Origin: Planctomycetota bacterium
GTDB lineage: Bacteria > Planctomycetota > Planctomycetia > Pirellulales > UBA1268
Length of the DNA: 24,979 bases
Assembly (NCBI GenBank): GCA_003669255.1
Contig: QWPO01000048.1
Coordinates: 1-24,979, forward strand
Reading direction: 5' to 3'
The notes below the pieces were generated by a model, which worked only from the letters and a program-made list of their open reading frames with translations, was not told where the DNA came from and searched no databases. Shown piece after piece: positions 1 to 7,413 of the stretch. Position 1 is the stretch's first letter. Every line of letters begins with the position of its first letter. Position numbers and translations under genes: made by a program.

Positions 1-294
1 ACCGTCTGGCTCTGGCGGACGCGACGGGAGACCTGGGTCTGGCTCGTCACCGGCCTACCGACAGCCTTCATGTATGTCATGAGCACCTGGGCGCTCTTCA
101 CCCTCACGCTCCCGCGATTCCGCACCCCCGAAGGCTGGGTCGTGCCCACCGACCCGGTGCCATGGGTCGGCTTGGTGCTCCTTGTCCTCGCGGCGGTCAT
201 GCTCGTCGAGGCAATCCGTGCTCTTGGCGGCGGGGGGCCGACGGCCGAGCCACCGGAGCAGGCGTTGGCTCATCCTATTCTCGCACAACGCTAA
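1..294 (+). CDS. C-terminal fragment of a probable carbon starvation protein CstA-like membrane permease (5' end outside window)
   Basis: The reading frame is open from base 1 and ends at TAA 292-294, giving the last 97 residues of a longer protein. The visible part starts with a basic, Trp-rich stretch (LWRTRRETWVWLVTGLP). A hydrophobic segment with AFMYVMSTWALFTL follows, then a second hydrophobic helix (WVGLVLLVLAAVMLVEAI) and a short polar tail. This pattern resembles the end of CstA-type peptide/pyruvate permeases, in which a charged loop precedes the last two membrane helices. What is seen is a polytopic inner-membrane protein C-terminus; the CstA name is inferred from general resemblance, and another permease family is possible. 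About 100 bp separate it from the next gene, with no convincing terminator in between. Confidence 0.5.
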   Translation, partial: TVWLWRTRRETWVWLVTGLPTAFMYVMSTWALFTLTLPRFRTPEGWVVPTDPVPWVGLVLLVLAAVMLVEAIRALGGGGPTAEPPEQALAHPILAQR

Positions 295-393
295 CAGCCC
301 CTTTATTTCGGTTCGCTCCACTCTCCGCGGTGTCAAAGCCTCGTCGCTGACCACATCGGTCGCGACGGCCTTCCTTCCGCCGTGGAGAGTCTC

Positions 394-1548
394 ATGCCGA
401 CCGTCCGCGTGCCCCGCCGGGGCTTCACGCTTGTTGAACTTCTTGTCGTCATCGCGATCATCGCGACGCTGATCGGACTGCTCCTGCCGGCCGTGCAGTC
501 GGCCCGCGAGTCGGCTCGCCGGACGCAGTGCCAGAACAACATGAAGCAGATTGGACTCGGCGTGATGACGTACGAGTCGGCCAACCGGAAGCTGCCCTAT
601 GCGGGCCAGTGCGACTCCACCGGCTCTTCCACCACGGTCTACATGATCCACTCCACGGCAACCCTGATTCTGCCCTTCATCGAGCAGGCCCAGATCTACA
701 GCCAGTTCGACACCACGTATGACGTGGCCGGCTACGGTGGAACCGTCAACTCGGCAGGCAACCGCGTCTTGCCGTCGGGTGCTCAACTGCATCCCAAGGC
801 TCGGGGCAGGTCGTACGATGACACCGCATTTCCAGCCGGCCAGGCGGCCGCGAAAAACTCCATCAACACGTTCCTCTGCGCAAGCGCACCTGGCGGATCA
901 GTACGCGATCCGATCAGCAACTATGGTGGCTTCGACTACATGTTCATAGCGTTGTCCGACGTGAACTCCACGCCGGGCGACGCGCTCTACGGCGAGCGGC
1001 AGGTGCCCGCGGGCAATGCGGCCTGGACCGCGCAGGTGGTTGATGGTTGCCTCAACTGCGCCGACAAGGGCTTCGCGCGGGTGCTCGACGGAACTTCCAA
1101 GACGTTTCTCTGCATAGAGGACGCCAGTCGCTCGCACCCCGACGTGGGGTTGTTCGGCGCCTACTCGAGCCGCGATGCCGTGACTGGGTCGAGCCAGGCC
1201 GACCCGGTCAAGAAGAGCAGTGCGAGCGGCTCGCCGGGCGCCCGCCGGGTGTTCGCTTGGGCCGACCCCGACGCGTGCACCAACGGCTACTCGGGTCCGA
1301 GCAACTCGACCGGCTCCAAGAAGGCGACCCTCAACCAAAATGCCAACCCAATCGGCGGGCCGTCGACATGCCCGTGGCAGACGAACAACTGCGGACCAAA
1401 CGACGAACCCTTCGCCTTCCACAACCAAGGCGTGAACGCGGTGATGGGCGACGGTTCGGTGAGGTTCGTGTCTGAAACGATCGACGGAGTGGCCGTGAAG
1501 TGGCTCGTCGGAGCGCAGGACAGCCAGCCGACGCCAGCAGATTTTTAA
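394..1548 (+). CDS. DUF1559 protein with prepilin-type N-terminal cleavage/methylation signal and H-X9-DG C-terminus
   Basis: Residues 10-15 are GFTLVE, the prepilin peptidase site: cleavage falls between Gly and Phe, and the Glu is at mature position 5. A 20-residue hydrophobic helix (LLVVIAIIATLIGLLLPAVQ) follows. The C-terminus carries FHNQGVNAVMGDGSV, the H-X9-DG motif of the large planctomycete DUF1559 family. The protein therefore looks like a type IV pilin/type II pseudopilin-like surface subunit, anchored by the N-terminal helix and exported after prepilin peptidase processing. The globular domain is of unknown function. ATG 394 is chosen because GGAGAG at 384-389 precedes it; GTG 382 in the same frame lies on that Shine-Dalgarno sequence. 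Length is 384 residues. Planctomycetes carry many paralogues, so this need not be linked to its neighbours. Confidence 0.9.
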   Translation: MPTVRVPRRGFTLVELLVVIAIIATLIGLLLPAVQSARESARRTQCQNNMKQIGLGVMTYESANRKLPYAGQCDSTGSSTTVYMIHSTATLILPFIEQAQIYSQFDTTYDVAGYGGTVNSAGNRVLPSGAQLHPKARGRSYDDTAFPAGQAAAKNSINTFLCASAPGGSVRDPISNYGGFDYMFIALSDVNSTPGDALYGERQVPAGNAAWTAQVVDGCLNCADKGFARVLDGTSKTFLCIEDASRSHPDVGLFGAYSSRDAVTGSSQADPVKKSSASGSPGARRVFAWADPDACTNGYSGPSNSTGSKKATLNQNANPIGGPSTCPWQTNNCGPNDEPFAFHNQGVNAVMGDGSVRFVSETIDGVAVKWLVGAQDSQPTPADF

Positions 1549-1644
1549 GGATGGCCTAGGGGCGTCACGGCGGAGCCTGCCCAGCCTTCGCGGCCTGCGC
1601 TGCTTCCGCAGGTTTCCGCCACCTCGGCGCCCCTCCTGCAAAAC

Positions 1645-1664
1645 CCGCTTCAATCCTCAAGCGG
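1645..1664. repeat. Short perfect hairpin in the leader of the FadL-like gene
   Basis: CCGCTT (1645-1650) and AAGCGG (1659-1664) form a 6-bp stem around an 8-base loop. A second small stem, CGGT-CGT-ACCG, lies just downstream, about 35 bases before ATG 1712. There is no T-run after either stem, so this is not a standard terminator. It may be a leader structure or chance. Confidence 0.3.
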
Positions 1665-1711
1665 TGGAACCGGTCGTACCGATTCTGCCGGATGTCAGGG
1701 GAGGGCGGAAC

Positions 1712-2968
1712 ATGACGCACATATTCCTGCGCGCTGTGGCGATCATCTGCGGGCTCGTGCTCGCGTCTGGGATCGCAGCGAATCGCAGCTACGGCCAGAC
1801 CTACGGGATCGACTTTCGCAACACCCTCATGCCCGCCTCCGGCGGGATGGCGGGCACGAGTGTGGCCGCGCCCCAGGATTTCATTTCGGCGATCAACGCG
1901 AATCCAGCCGCGCTGACGCAGTACCGCGGCACGAACTTCACGCTCGGCGGGGCGTTTGCCGAGGCCACGGTCAATCTCACGCAGACGGCGCCGGTACCAG
2001 CGCTCGGCGTGGCGCCGTTCTCGGCCAAGAGCAGCACGCCGGGGGCGATCGTCCCCGCGATCGGCGTGGCACAGGAAGTGGACGGCATGCTGCTGCCCAC
2101 CACCGTAGGCCTCGCCGTGTTCGGCGCCGCCGGGGGCGGCTCGAGCTACGTGCAGGTGCCCGCCAGCAACGCCACGTCGTCCTACCTGCTCCTGCTCGAG
2201 TTTGCGCCGTCGGTCGGAATCGAACTCACCGAGCGGCTCTCGATCGGCGCCACGATGTTCATCGGCGACGGCTACGCGTCGGGCCCGTTCGTCGGCACTA
2301 GCGGCATGACCAACGCCTACGCACTGCGGGGCGGATTCGGACTCGACTACGCCCTCGGCGAGGCGACCCGCCTCGGCGCTTACTACCAGACGAACCAGGA
2401 TTTTCGCTTTCAGGACGAGGCAATCCTGTTCTCGGAGCGGCGGCCCCGCGACGTCGACATGGGCCTGCCGCAGCAGGTGGGCATCGGCATCGCTAACGAG
2501 TCGCTTGCGGACGGCCGGCTCCTCCTGGCCGCCGACGCCCTCTACCTCGACTGGCGGAGTGCGGCGCTCTTCAAGAACCTCTACCGGGGCCAGTGGGTGA
2601 TGCAGCTCGGCGCCCAGTACCGAGCCACCGACCGCGTGAAGCTGCGGCTCGGCTACGCGCTCGCCCAAAACCCGATCAATCCGACGGCCGGCACGCAGAT
2701 CGGGCCAATCGCGGTGCCGGGTGGGATTCCTTCGGTCAAGTACCTACAGTCGCAGTTCGCGATCGTCAACGAACACCGCATGGCCGCAGGCGCCGGTATC
2801 GAAGACCTGTTCATGCCCGGCCTCGATCTCGACGTCTTCGCCGGCGGCATGTTTCCCGCGGGCGACCAGCTCGGAAACGCCACCCGCGTGAACATCGAGA
2901 GCTACTGGATCGGGCTCGGCTTCACCTGGCACTTCGATCAGCCTCAGGTGGCCCGCGATCCGGGGTAA
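1712..2968 (+). CDS. OmpP1/FadL/TodX-family outer-membrane transport protein
   Basis: The 418-residue protein begins with a signal peptide (basic start, hydrophobic core AVAIICGLVLASGIAA, likely processing near SYGQ). The mature N-terminus reads GIDFRNTLMPASGGMAG and is followed by INANPAALTQY. The early NPAAL box and the Gly-rich N-terminal plug are hallmarks of FadL-type channels for hydrophobic compounds such as long-chain fatty acids. Alternating amphipathic strands run to the end, and the last strand is WIGLGFTWHF before a short tail. ATG 1712 is preferred over upstream GTG 1664 because AGGGGAGGG lies at 1697-1705 and the signal peptide starts immediately. The next gene starts 5 bp after the stop and is also envelope-type, so the two are probably one transcription unit. 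The substrate cannot be read from the sequence. Confidence 0.85.
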   Translation: MTHIFLRAVAIICGLVLASGIAANRSYGQTYGIDFRNTLMPASGGMAGTSVAAPQDFISAINANPAALTQYRGTNFTLGGAFAEATVNLTQTAPVPALGVAPFSAKSSTPGAIVPAIGVAQEVDGMLLPTTVGLAVFGAAGGGSSYVQVPASNATSSYLLLLEFAPSVGIELTERLSIGATMFIGDGYASGPFVGTSGMTNAYALRGGFGLDYALGEATRLGAYYQTNQDFRFQDEAILFSERRPRDVDMGLPQQVGIGIANESLADGRLLLAADALYLDWRSAALFKNLYRGQWVMQLGAQYRATDRVKLRLGYALAQNPINPTAGTQIGPIAVPGGIPSVKYLQSQFAIVNEHRMAAGAGIEDLFMPGLDLDVFAGGMFPAGDQLGNATRVNIESYWIGLGFTWHFDQPQVARDPG

Positions 2969-2973
2969 GCAGG

Positions 2974-3777
2974 ATGTTCGACCGGGCGTGTCATCGGCTG
3001 CGGCGGGCGGCAATCGCAACGGCGGTTGTCTGCCTGGCGGGCGTGGGCCTCGCCGCCGGGCGGGAGGAACTTGAGACCGACCGCGACTCGTTTACGTTCG
3101 CCCCCACGACGGCCGGCCGCGACCTTTCGATCCTCGAATCGTCGTATTCCTTCATCGACAACCGTACCAGCCCCGAGGCCCACAGCGTGCCGGAGACGCT
3201 TCTCCGCCGCGGCGTCGGCGATCGCCTCGAGCTCCGGCTCGGCTTCAACTATGAGGCGGGCGGCCCCGGCACCGTGTCGGGCAGCGAGGTGGGCGGGCAA
3301 GACATCGAGACGGAGGACGAGAGCCGCGTGCTCTACGGTGTGAAGGTGGAGACCTCCGAGCAGGATGGCTGGCTGCCGCGATCGGCCGCCGTCGTTCAGG
3401 GCTACACTCCCACCTATGGCCCGTCGACCGTGTCGACCGTGGTCGTGGGCGAATCGTTGGGCTGGCGGTTCGCCAACGGCTGGGAGTGGACGTCGGCGAT
3501 GCGGTATGGCACCGGCTTCGACAAGGGAGACGCCTTCAACCAGTGGGCACCGTCCACGGTGGTGAAGGCTCCCGTCGGCGAACGCTGGAACGTGCACGTG
3601 GAATACTTCGGCATCCTTTCGACGGGGAAGGAGGAGCCGGTGGACGCCCAGTTCGCGAGCTTCGGCGGGCACGTGCTGGTCACGGAGGATTTCGAACTGG
3701 GACTCCGCGTCGGCTGGGGGCTCACCGACAGTTCGCCAAACTTCTTCACGAACCTCGGCATCGGGGTCCGCTACTGA
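2974..3777 (+). CDS. Probable outer-membrane beta-barrel protein, MetA-pathway phenol degradation transporter-like
   Basis: This 267-residue protein has a signal peptide (RRAAIATAVVCLAGVGLAAG) and a mature part of amphipathic strands ending in NLGIGVRY, the aromatic C-terminus expected of an outer-membrane barrel. The N-terminal motif RDLSILESSYSFIDNR and the central RLELRLGFNYEAG resemble the putative porins grouped as the MetA-pathway phenol-degradation transporter family (PF13557), which is common in planctomycetes. Despite the family name, its substrates are largely unknown. ATG 2974 follows the stop of the FadL-like gene by 5 bp with only a minimal AGG before it, so translation may be coupled to the upstream gene. 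The frame is open much further upstream, but there it overlaps the FadL-like gene and is not coding. Confidence 0.65.
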   Translation: MFDRACHRLRRAAIATAVVCLAGVGLAAGREELETDRDSFTFAPTTAGRDLSILESSYSFIDNRTSPEAHSVPETLLRRGVGDRLELRLGFNYEAGGPGTVSGSEVGGQDIETEDESRVLYGVKVETSEQDGWLPRSAAVVQGYTPTYGPSTVSTVVVGESLGWRFANGWEWTSAMRYGTGFDKGDAFNQWAPSTVVKAPVGERWNVHVEYFGILSTGKEEPVDAQFASFGGHVLVTEDFELGLRVGWGLTDSSPNFFTNLGIGVRY

Positions 3778-3860
3778 CGTTAACGGACTGGGAAAAACCC
3801 TTGGCTGGCGACCGTTTGGTGGGCCTCCACCGCGCTCCAACGCCAGCGACCAATCCTTGT

Positions 3861-3889
3861 TTGTGTCGCTCGCGTCCTTTGACTAAAAA
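3861..3889 (+). promoter_or_regulatory. Weak candidate sigma-70-type promoter before the Ig-like surface protein gene
   Basis: TTGTGT at 3861-3866 and TAAAAA at 3884-3889 are separated by 17 bases, about 90 bases before ATG 3979. Each box matches the consensus only partly. It sits in an otherwise featureless 201-bp gap that is more AT-rich just here. Confidence 0.22.
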
Positions 3890-3978
3890 CTCTGATATCT
3901 TCGCCCGCCGCGGGCCTCACTGTCATTGGCTGGTCCCATTCCCTGGACACCCGCCCGTCCTCGCAAGGACCTGCTTCC

Positions 3979-5580
3979 ATGATGCTGATTTCGCGCGACT
4001 CACCGGCCCTGGTCGCAGTACGAGGCTGGTTGGCCGGGGCGTCGGCTCGCCGGCCGACGCGCCCCAGCCGCAGCGGCAGCCGGATGGTCTCCCGCCAGCT
4101 CGTGTTTGGAGAGAAGCTGGAACAGCGGACGATGCTCGATGCCGGCATGCGGGCGTTCCTTCCCGACCTGGCTGCGGAAAGCGACACCGGCTGGTCGAAC
4201 GTCGACAACCTCACCTCCGACCAGACGCCGACCCTGACCGGCAGAGTGTCGAGCGCGGCGAGTCAGGCAAGGCTCATCATCGACGGCCGACGTGTCGCCG
4301 AAGTCCCGGTCGTGAACGGCATATGGAGCTACACGGTGCCTGCCGAGGCGACACTCGCCGCCGGCGGTCACACGATCGCCGCCCGAGCGGTCGATGCGTC
4401 TGGCAAGGTCGGAAGACTCTCCAAACCGCTGGCCGTCAAGATCGTGACGACGGTGCCCGACGCCCCGACGCTCCGCCTGGGGAATGCCGCGGATACCGGC
4501 ACGAAGGGGGATGGGAAGACGACCGACAGCGTCCCCACGTTCCGTGGACGAGTGGCGCCCGGCCAGTGGGTGAATGTGTCGATCGCCGGCGTGGCGAGCG
4601 GACGGGTGAAAAGCCATGCCACAACGGGGGCATGGTCGTTCACCGCTCCGCGGCTGGCCACCAGCGTGCACGATGTCAGCGCGGTGGCGGAGAACCGTGC
4701 CGGGATCCGGAGTGCCGCGACGAGCTTCCGGGTCACGGTCAACGGCGAGCGGACGGTGATGCTCGATGGCTCGGGTGGGAAGCCCGTCGAACTGACGGCG
4801 TCGCATCTCTTGGGCCAGGGCTCCCAAGGCTTCATCGTCACGCAGGTGCACCGCGGCACCTTGCAGAAGTGGGTGGCGGCCGCGAACGCCTGGCAGACGA
4901 TTCCGGCCCAGACCTCCACCAACTCGGCGGATCGCCTCCGAAACCTCGCGGACGTGCGCGCCACTGGCAACGCCGCCGAGCTGCGCACCATCGCGTTCAC
5001 GGACACCGTCCGGTGGATACCCTCCAGCGATCACGTCGGCATTGCTTCGGCATTCACCATCCTGCCATTGGACAAGGCGGGCGGTGCGATCGCTCTGCCC
5101 CCGCAGCCAGGCACGGTGCCGGGCAAGGTCGGGGCCGTGATCATCGGCGACTGTAGCCGGGATCTGCCAACCACGATCATGTGGAACGCCCCGACCGACG
5201 GCTGCGGCTGTCGGAGCACCCGATACTCGCTCGAGGTGCTCCTGGAGGATGGCAGGACGTTGCTCTACAACGTGCCGTCGACGGTCAACGGAGGCTCGAG
5301 CGTGGACGTCACCGGAGGCTCGATTGCGGACGTTGGAGCGGTCCTCAGCTTCAGAATCTGGGGTGCCACCAAGAGGGGCGCTGGCGAGGTGCAGGCGTCG
5401 TCCACGAGTTCTACATACGCGATCGCCTTGGAGAGCTTTCAATCGCTATCGCGCTCTTCATGCAACACCTGCAACCCGAGTTCCTGCCCCCCGGATATAT
5501 GCTCAGGTTATGGAACACCCGTCTGCTGTCCGTCCGGCTCCGGCTCCACGACGTGCTGCGCGACAGGAGGGGGCAGATAG
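3979..5580 (+). CDS. Secreted Ig-like/FN3-like surface protein with LEPR-XLL-like N-terminus and cysteine-rich tail
   Basis: The protein has 533 residues. Near residues 44-54 it carries EKLEQRTMLDA, similar to the planctomycete LEPR-XLL signature (LExRxLL) found at the N-terminus of large exported proteins. Two bacterial Ig-like repeats follow. The first (about 68-155) has DNLTSDQTPTLTGRV, GIWSYTVP and GGHTIAARAVD. The second (about 158-252) has DSVPTFRGRV, GAWSFTAP and VHDVSAVAEN. A less familiar domain spans about 253-385, then a strand-rich FN3-like part with C392, C409 and C411. The last 41 residues hold eight cysteines, including two CC pairs. There is no cysteine before residue 392. No sortase or PEP-CTERM anchor is visible. 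AAGGA at 3965-3969 supports ATG 3979, with ATG 3982 next to it. The function is unknown; a structural or adhesive surface role is inferred from the Ig repeats. Confidence 0.75.
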   Translation: MMLISRDSPALVAVRGWLAGASARRPTRPSRSGSRMVSRQLVFGEKLEQRTMLDAGMRAFLPDLAAESDTGWSNVDNLTSDQTPTLTGRVSSAASQARLIIDGRRVAEVPVVNGIWSYTVPAEATLAAGGHTIAARAVDASGKVGRLSKPLAVKIVTTVPDAPTLRLGNAADTGTKGDGKTTDSVPTFRGRVAPGQWVNVSIAGVASGRVKSHATTGAWSFTAPRLATSVHDVSAVAENRAGIRSAATSFRVTVNGERTVMLDGSGGKPVELTASHLLGQGSQGFIVTQVHRGTLQKWVAAANAWQTIPAQTSTNSADRLRNLADVRATGNAAELRTIAFTDTVRWIPSSDHVGIASAFTILPLDKAGGAIALPPQPGTVPGKVGAVIIGDCSRDLPTTIMWNAPTDGCGCRSTRYSLEVLLEDGRTLLYNVPSTVNGGSSVDVTGGSIADVGAVLSFRIWGATKRGAGEVQASSTSSTYAIALESFQSLSRSSCNTCNPSSCPPDICSGYGTPVCCPSGSGSTTCCATGGGR

Positions 5581-5625
5581 GAGGGCTCGGTCGGCCCATG
5601 GCCCGCGGCGGGCCTTCGGCGAGCG

Positions 5626-5656
5626 AGGGGCCGCACGATTGCGAACCCCTTGTTTT
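5626..5656 (+). terminator. Rho-independent-type terminator after the Ig-like protein gene
   Basis: AGGGG (5626-5630) pairs with CCCCT (5646-5650). Inside, CGCA (5632-5635) pairs with TGCG (5640-5643) around a CGAT loop. TGTTTT follows at 5651-5656. The position, 45 bp after the stop codon and just before the convergent tRNA, fits a terminator. A separate GC-rich palindrome, GGCCCG-CGG-CGGGCC, lies at 5600-5614. Confidence 0.5.
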
Positions 5657-5662
5657 CTAGAG

Positions 5663-5745
5663 TGCCGGAGGTGGGACTTGAACCCACACGCCCTTGCGGG
5701 CAACGGATTTTGAGTCCGCCGCGTCTGCCATTCCGCCACTCCGGC
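5663..5745 (-). tRNA. tRNA-Leu (anticodon CAA)
   Basis: The reverse complement folds as a class II tRNA of 83 nt. The acceptor stem is GCCGGAG (5745-5739) with CTCCGGC (5670-5664), discriminator A. The anticodon loop is CTCAAAA with anticodon CAA at 5712-5710. A long variable arm has the GCCC-GCAA-GGGC stem, and the T arm is GTGGG-TTCAAGT-CCCAC. The long variable arm and CAA anticodon identify a leucine tRNA reading UUG. The CCA end is not encoded: the bases after the discriminator are CTC. It is convergent with the upstream surface-protein gene. Confidence 0.97.
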
Positions 5746-5818
5746 TCATGAGGGCGACCGACCCCCGAGAGCCTACGGCCCGCCGCAGCCCCATGCCAGA
5801 CGCAGCCGGGATCGCGGC

Positions 5819-5824
5819 TAGAAT
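5819..5824 (+). promoter_or_regulatory. Candidate -10 box (TAGAAT) upstream of metF
   Basis: TAGAAT matches the -10 consensus at five of six positions and lies 47 bp before GTG 5871. No good -35 is visible at normal spacing. Just downstream, TGGGGT (5827-5832) and ACCCCA (5840-5845) form a 6-bp hairpin. Confidence 0.3.
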
Positions 5825-5870
5825 GGTGGGGTCAGTTTCACCCCATCACCGGTCCCAGGCAGCGCATACC

Positions 5871-6752
5871 GTGTCGATCAAGGACGCCTACACCGGCAGC
5901 CGATTCGGCCTGTCGTTCGAACTCTTCCCCCCTAAGACGCCCGAGTCCGAGGCTGTCATGTGGCGGACTGTCGACGAACTGCTCGCATTCGACCCGGCGA
6001 TGATCACCTGCACCTACGGAGCGGGCGGTTCCACCCGCGGCACCACGCTCGACGTGCTCAAGGGCGTGCTCGCACGCCACAGACTGCCGGTGGCCAGTCA
6101 CCTCACCTGCGTGGGTAGTTCCGTCGACGAACTCCGGGACTACCTCCGCGAATCCCTCGCGATCGGCGTGGCGGCGATCGTCGCGCTCCGCGGAGATCCA
6201 CCGAAGGGCGAGACGGCGTTCCGTCCGGTCGATGGCGGCCTCCGCTACGCCTCCGAACTCGTGGCGCTGATTCGCAGTGAGTTCCCTGAGTTGGGCATCC
6301 TCGTGGCGGGGTATCCCGAAACGCACCAGGAGGCTGTCAGCGCCCAGGCCGACCTCGAGAACCTGAAGCGGAAGTGCGACGCGGGCGGCGACGTCGTGGT
6401 GACCCAACTCTTCTACGACAACGTCGACTTCTTTCGCTTCCGTGACCGCTGCGCGGACCTCGGAATCACCGCGCCGATCGTGCCTGGCGTGATGCCCGTC
6501 ACCAACTACGGCCAGGTCCGTCGGATCGCCAGCCTCTGCAAGGCGCAGTTGCCCGAATCGTTTACCCGGTCATTCGAGGCGGCCGGTGACGACGAGGCAG
6601 CCCAGTTCGAGGCAGGTGTGAACTACGCCGCTCGCCAGGTCGAGGAGTTGATCGCAGCCGGCGTGCCCGGGATCCATTTCTACGTGCTCAACAAGTCGCC
6701 CGCGACTATCCGCGTGCTCGACCACGTGGGGATGAAGCGGGCTGAGGCGTGA
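5871..6752 (+). CDS. metF: Methylenetetrahydrofolate reductase
   Basis: MetF reduces 5,10-methylene-THF to 5-methyl-THF with FAD, supplying methyl groups for methionine synthesis. The N-terminus has FGLSFELFPPKTPESE, with the conserved catalytic Glu in the FE-FPP signature. ITCTYGAGGSTRGTT follows, and then SHLTCVG, VALRGDPP, GYPETHQEA and VVTQLFYDNVDFFRF, the usual barrel motifs in the usual order. The C-terminal part GIHFYVLNKSPATIRVL is also typical. Starting at GTG 5871 (VSIKDAYTGSRFG) gives 293 residues, the normal bacterial length, and places the TAGAAT box upstream. The in-frame ATG 5823 overlaps that box and would add 16 atypical residues; the frame reaches even further back into the tRNA. 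No folate or methionine gene is adjacent. Confidence 0.95.
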   Translation: MSIKDAYTGSRFGLSFELFPPKTPESEAVMWRTVDELLAFDPAMITCTYGAGGSTRGTTLDVLKGVLARHRLPVASHLTCVGSSVDELRDYLRESLAIGVAAIVALRGDPPKGETAFRPVDGGLRYASELVALIRSEFPELGILVAGYPETHQEAVSAQADLENLKRKCDAGGDVVVTQLFYDNVDFFRFRDRCADLGITAPIVPGVMPVTNYGQVRRIASLCKAQLPESFTRSFEAAGDDEAAQFEAGVNYAARQVEELIAAGVPGIHFYVLNKSPATIRVLDHVGMKRAEA

Positions 6753-6767
6753 CGCTCGAGCGGCTCA

Positions 6768-6863
6768 CCGCAGGTTGCCAACCTGCGGCTACGTAGGTGC
6801 AGGTTGCTTACCTGCACCGCATGCCAAGTCAGCGTCCAGCCAACCACAGGTTGGAAACCTGTG
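6768..6863. repeat. Three tandem REP-like hairpins (CAGGTT/AACCTG family)
   Basis: Hairpin 1 is CCGCAGGTT (6768-6776), loop GCC, AACCTGCGG (6780-6788). Hairpin 2 is GGTGCAGGT (6796-6804), loop TGCTT, ACCTGCACC (6810-6818). Hairpin 3 is CACAGGTT (6845-6852), loop GGA, AACCTGTG (6856-6863). All stems are perfect. Hairpins 1 and 3 are followed by GCTAC or GCTAA. A fourth copy lies at 24951-24969. The cluster sits between convergent genes. Confidence 0.85.
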
Positions 6864-6891
6864 CTAAGAGATGCTGTGCTGCGGGAATGCC

Positions 6892-7329
6892 TCACCGCGG
6901 CGGCTGGTCATCGTCCATCGTGCGGATGTAGCTTCGCAGCCGCTCGAGCTCGTCGGAAACGTGCCGCAGCTTGAGCATGTTCTCCACGCGCTTGACGAGT
7001 TCCACGCGATTGACGGGCTTCGAGAGGAAGTCGTCGGTGCCGGCCTCCACCGCCCGCTCGATGTCACCGAGTTCGCCGAGGGCCGTCACCATGAGGATCA
7101 TGATCGGGCTCGTCGCTGGATCCGATTTCAGTCGCTGACAGACTTCGAAGCCCGAAAGCTTCGGCATCATCACGTCGAGAAGGATCACGTCGGGCTTGAA
7201 CGACGCCACCTTCTCGAGCGTGTCGGCGCCGTCGACGGCCGAGGCCATCTCGCAGCCAACCCCCGATAGGTAGACCTCGAGAAGTTCGCGATTGGGCTCG
7301 TTGTCGTCGGCGATGAGCACGCGGGGCAT
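6892..7329 (-). CDS. Stand-alone response regulator receiver protein (CheY/DivK type)
   Basis: This is a single receiver domain of 145 residues with no DNA-binding or enzymatic output domain. The acidic pocket is DD at 8-9 (RVLIADDN), the phospho-acceptor is D52 in DVILLDVMMP, the switch Thr is T82 in MVTA, and the conserved Lys is K104 in FLSKP. After the receiver fold, a charged C-terminal helix (LRHVSDELERLRSYIRT) may mediate contacts with a partner. ATG 7329 starts the protein right at the receiver domain and has CAGG in front. In-frame ATG 7371 and TTG 7407 would add 14 or 26 residues without recognisable features. No histidine kinase is adjacent. It lies 84 bp downstream of the DUF2617-like gene on the same strand, and may be cotranscribed with it. 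Confidence 0.9.
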   Translation of the reverse strand: MPRVLIADDNEPNRELLEVYLSGVGCEMASAVDGADTLEKVASFKPDVILLDVMMPKLSGFEVCQRLKSDPATSPIMILMVTALGELGDIERAVEAGTDDFLSKPVNRVELVKRVENMLKLRHVSDELERLRSYIRTMDDDQPPR

Positions 7330-7413
7330 GCGAGCCTGACGATCGGCGGGTGCGACCTTGCGAGTGGGCATGAGCGGAAGTCTCGCGGAGTGCGACCGGG
7401 CCCGCAAGGCCGA

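Noticed and set aside
3486..5156. 556-residue plus-strand frame overlapping the barrel protein and the Ig-like protein
   Set aside because: It runs out of frame through two supported genes and is extremely Arg/Gly-rich with no motif.
5600..5614. GGCCCG-CGG-CGGGCC palindrome as terminator of the Ig-like protein gene
   Set aside because: No T-run follows; the hairpin at 5626-5656 with TGTTTT is a better terminator.
5694..5870. Upstream extension of metF into the tRNA
   Set aside because: The frame is open but passes through the tRNA-Leu and the TAGAAT box; MetF homology begins only after GTG 5871.
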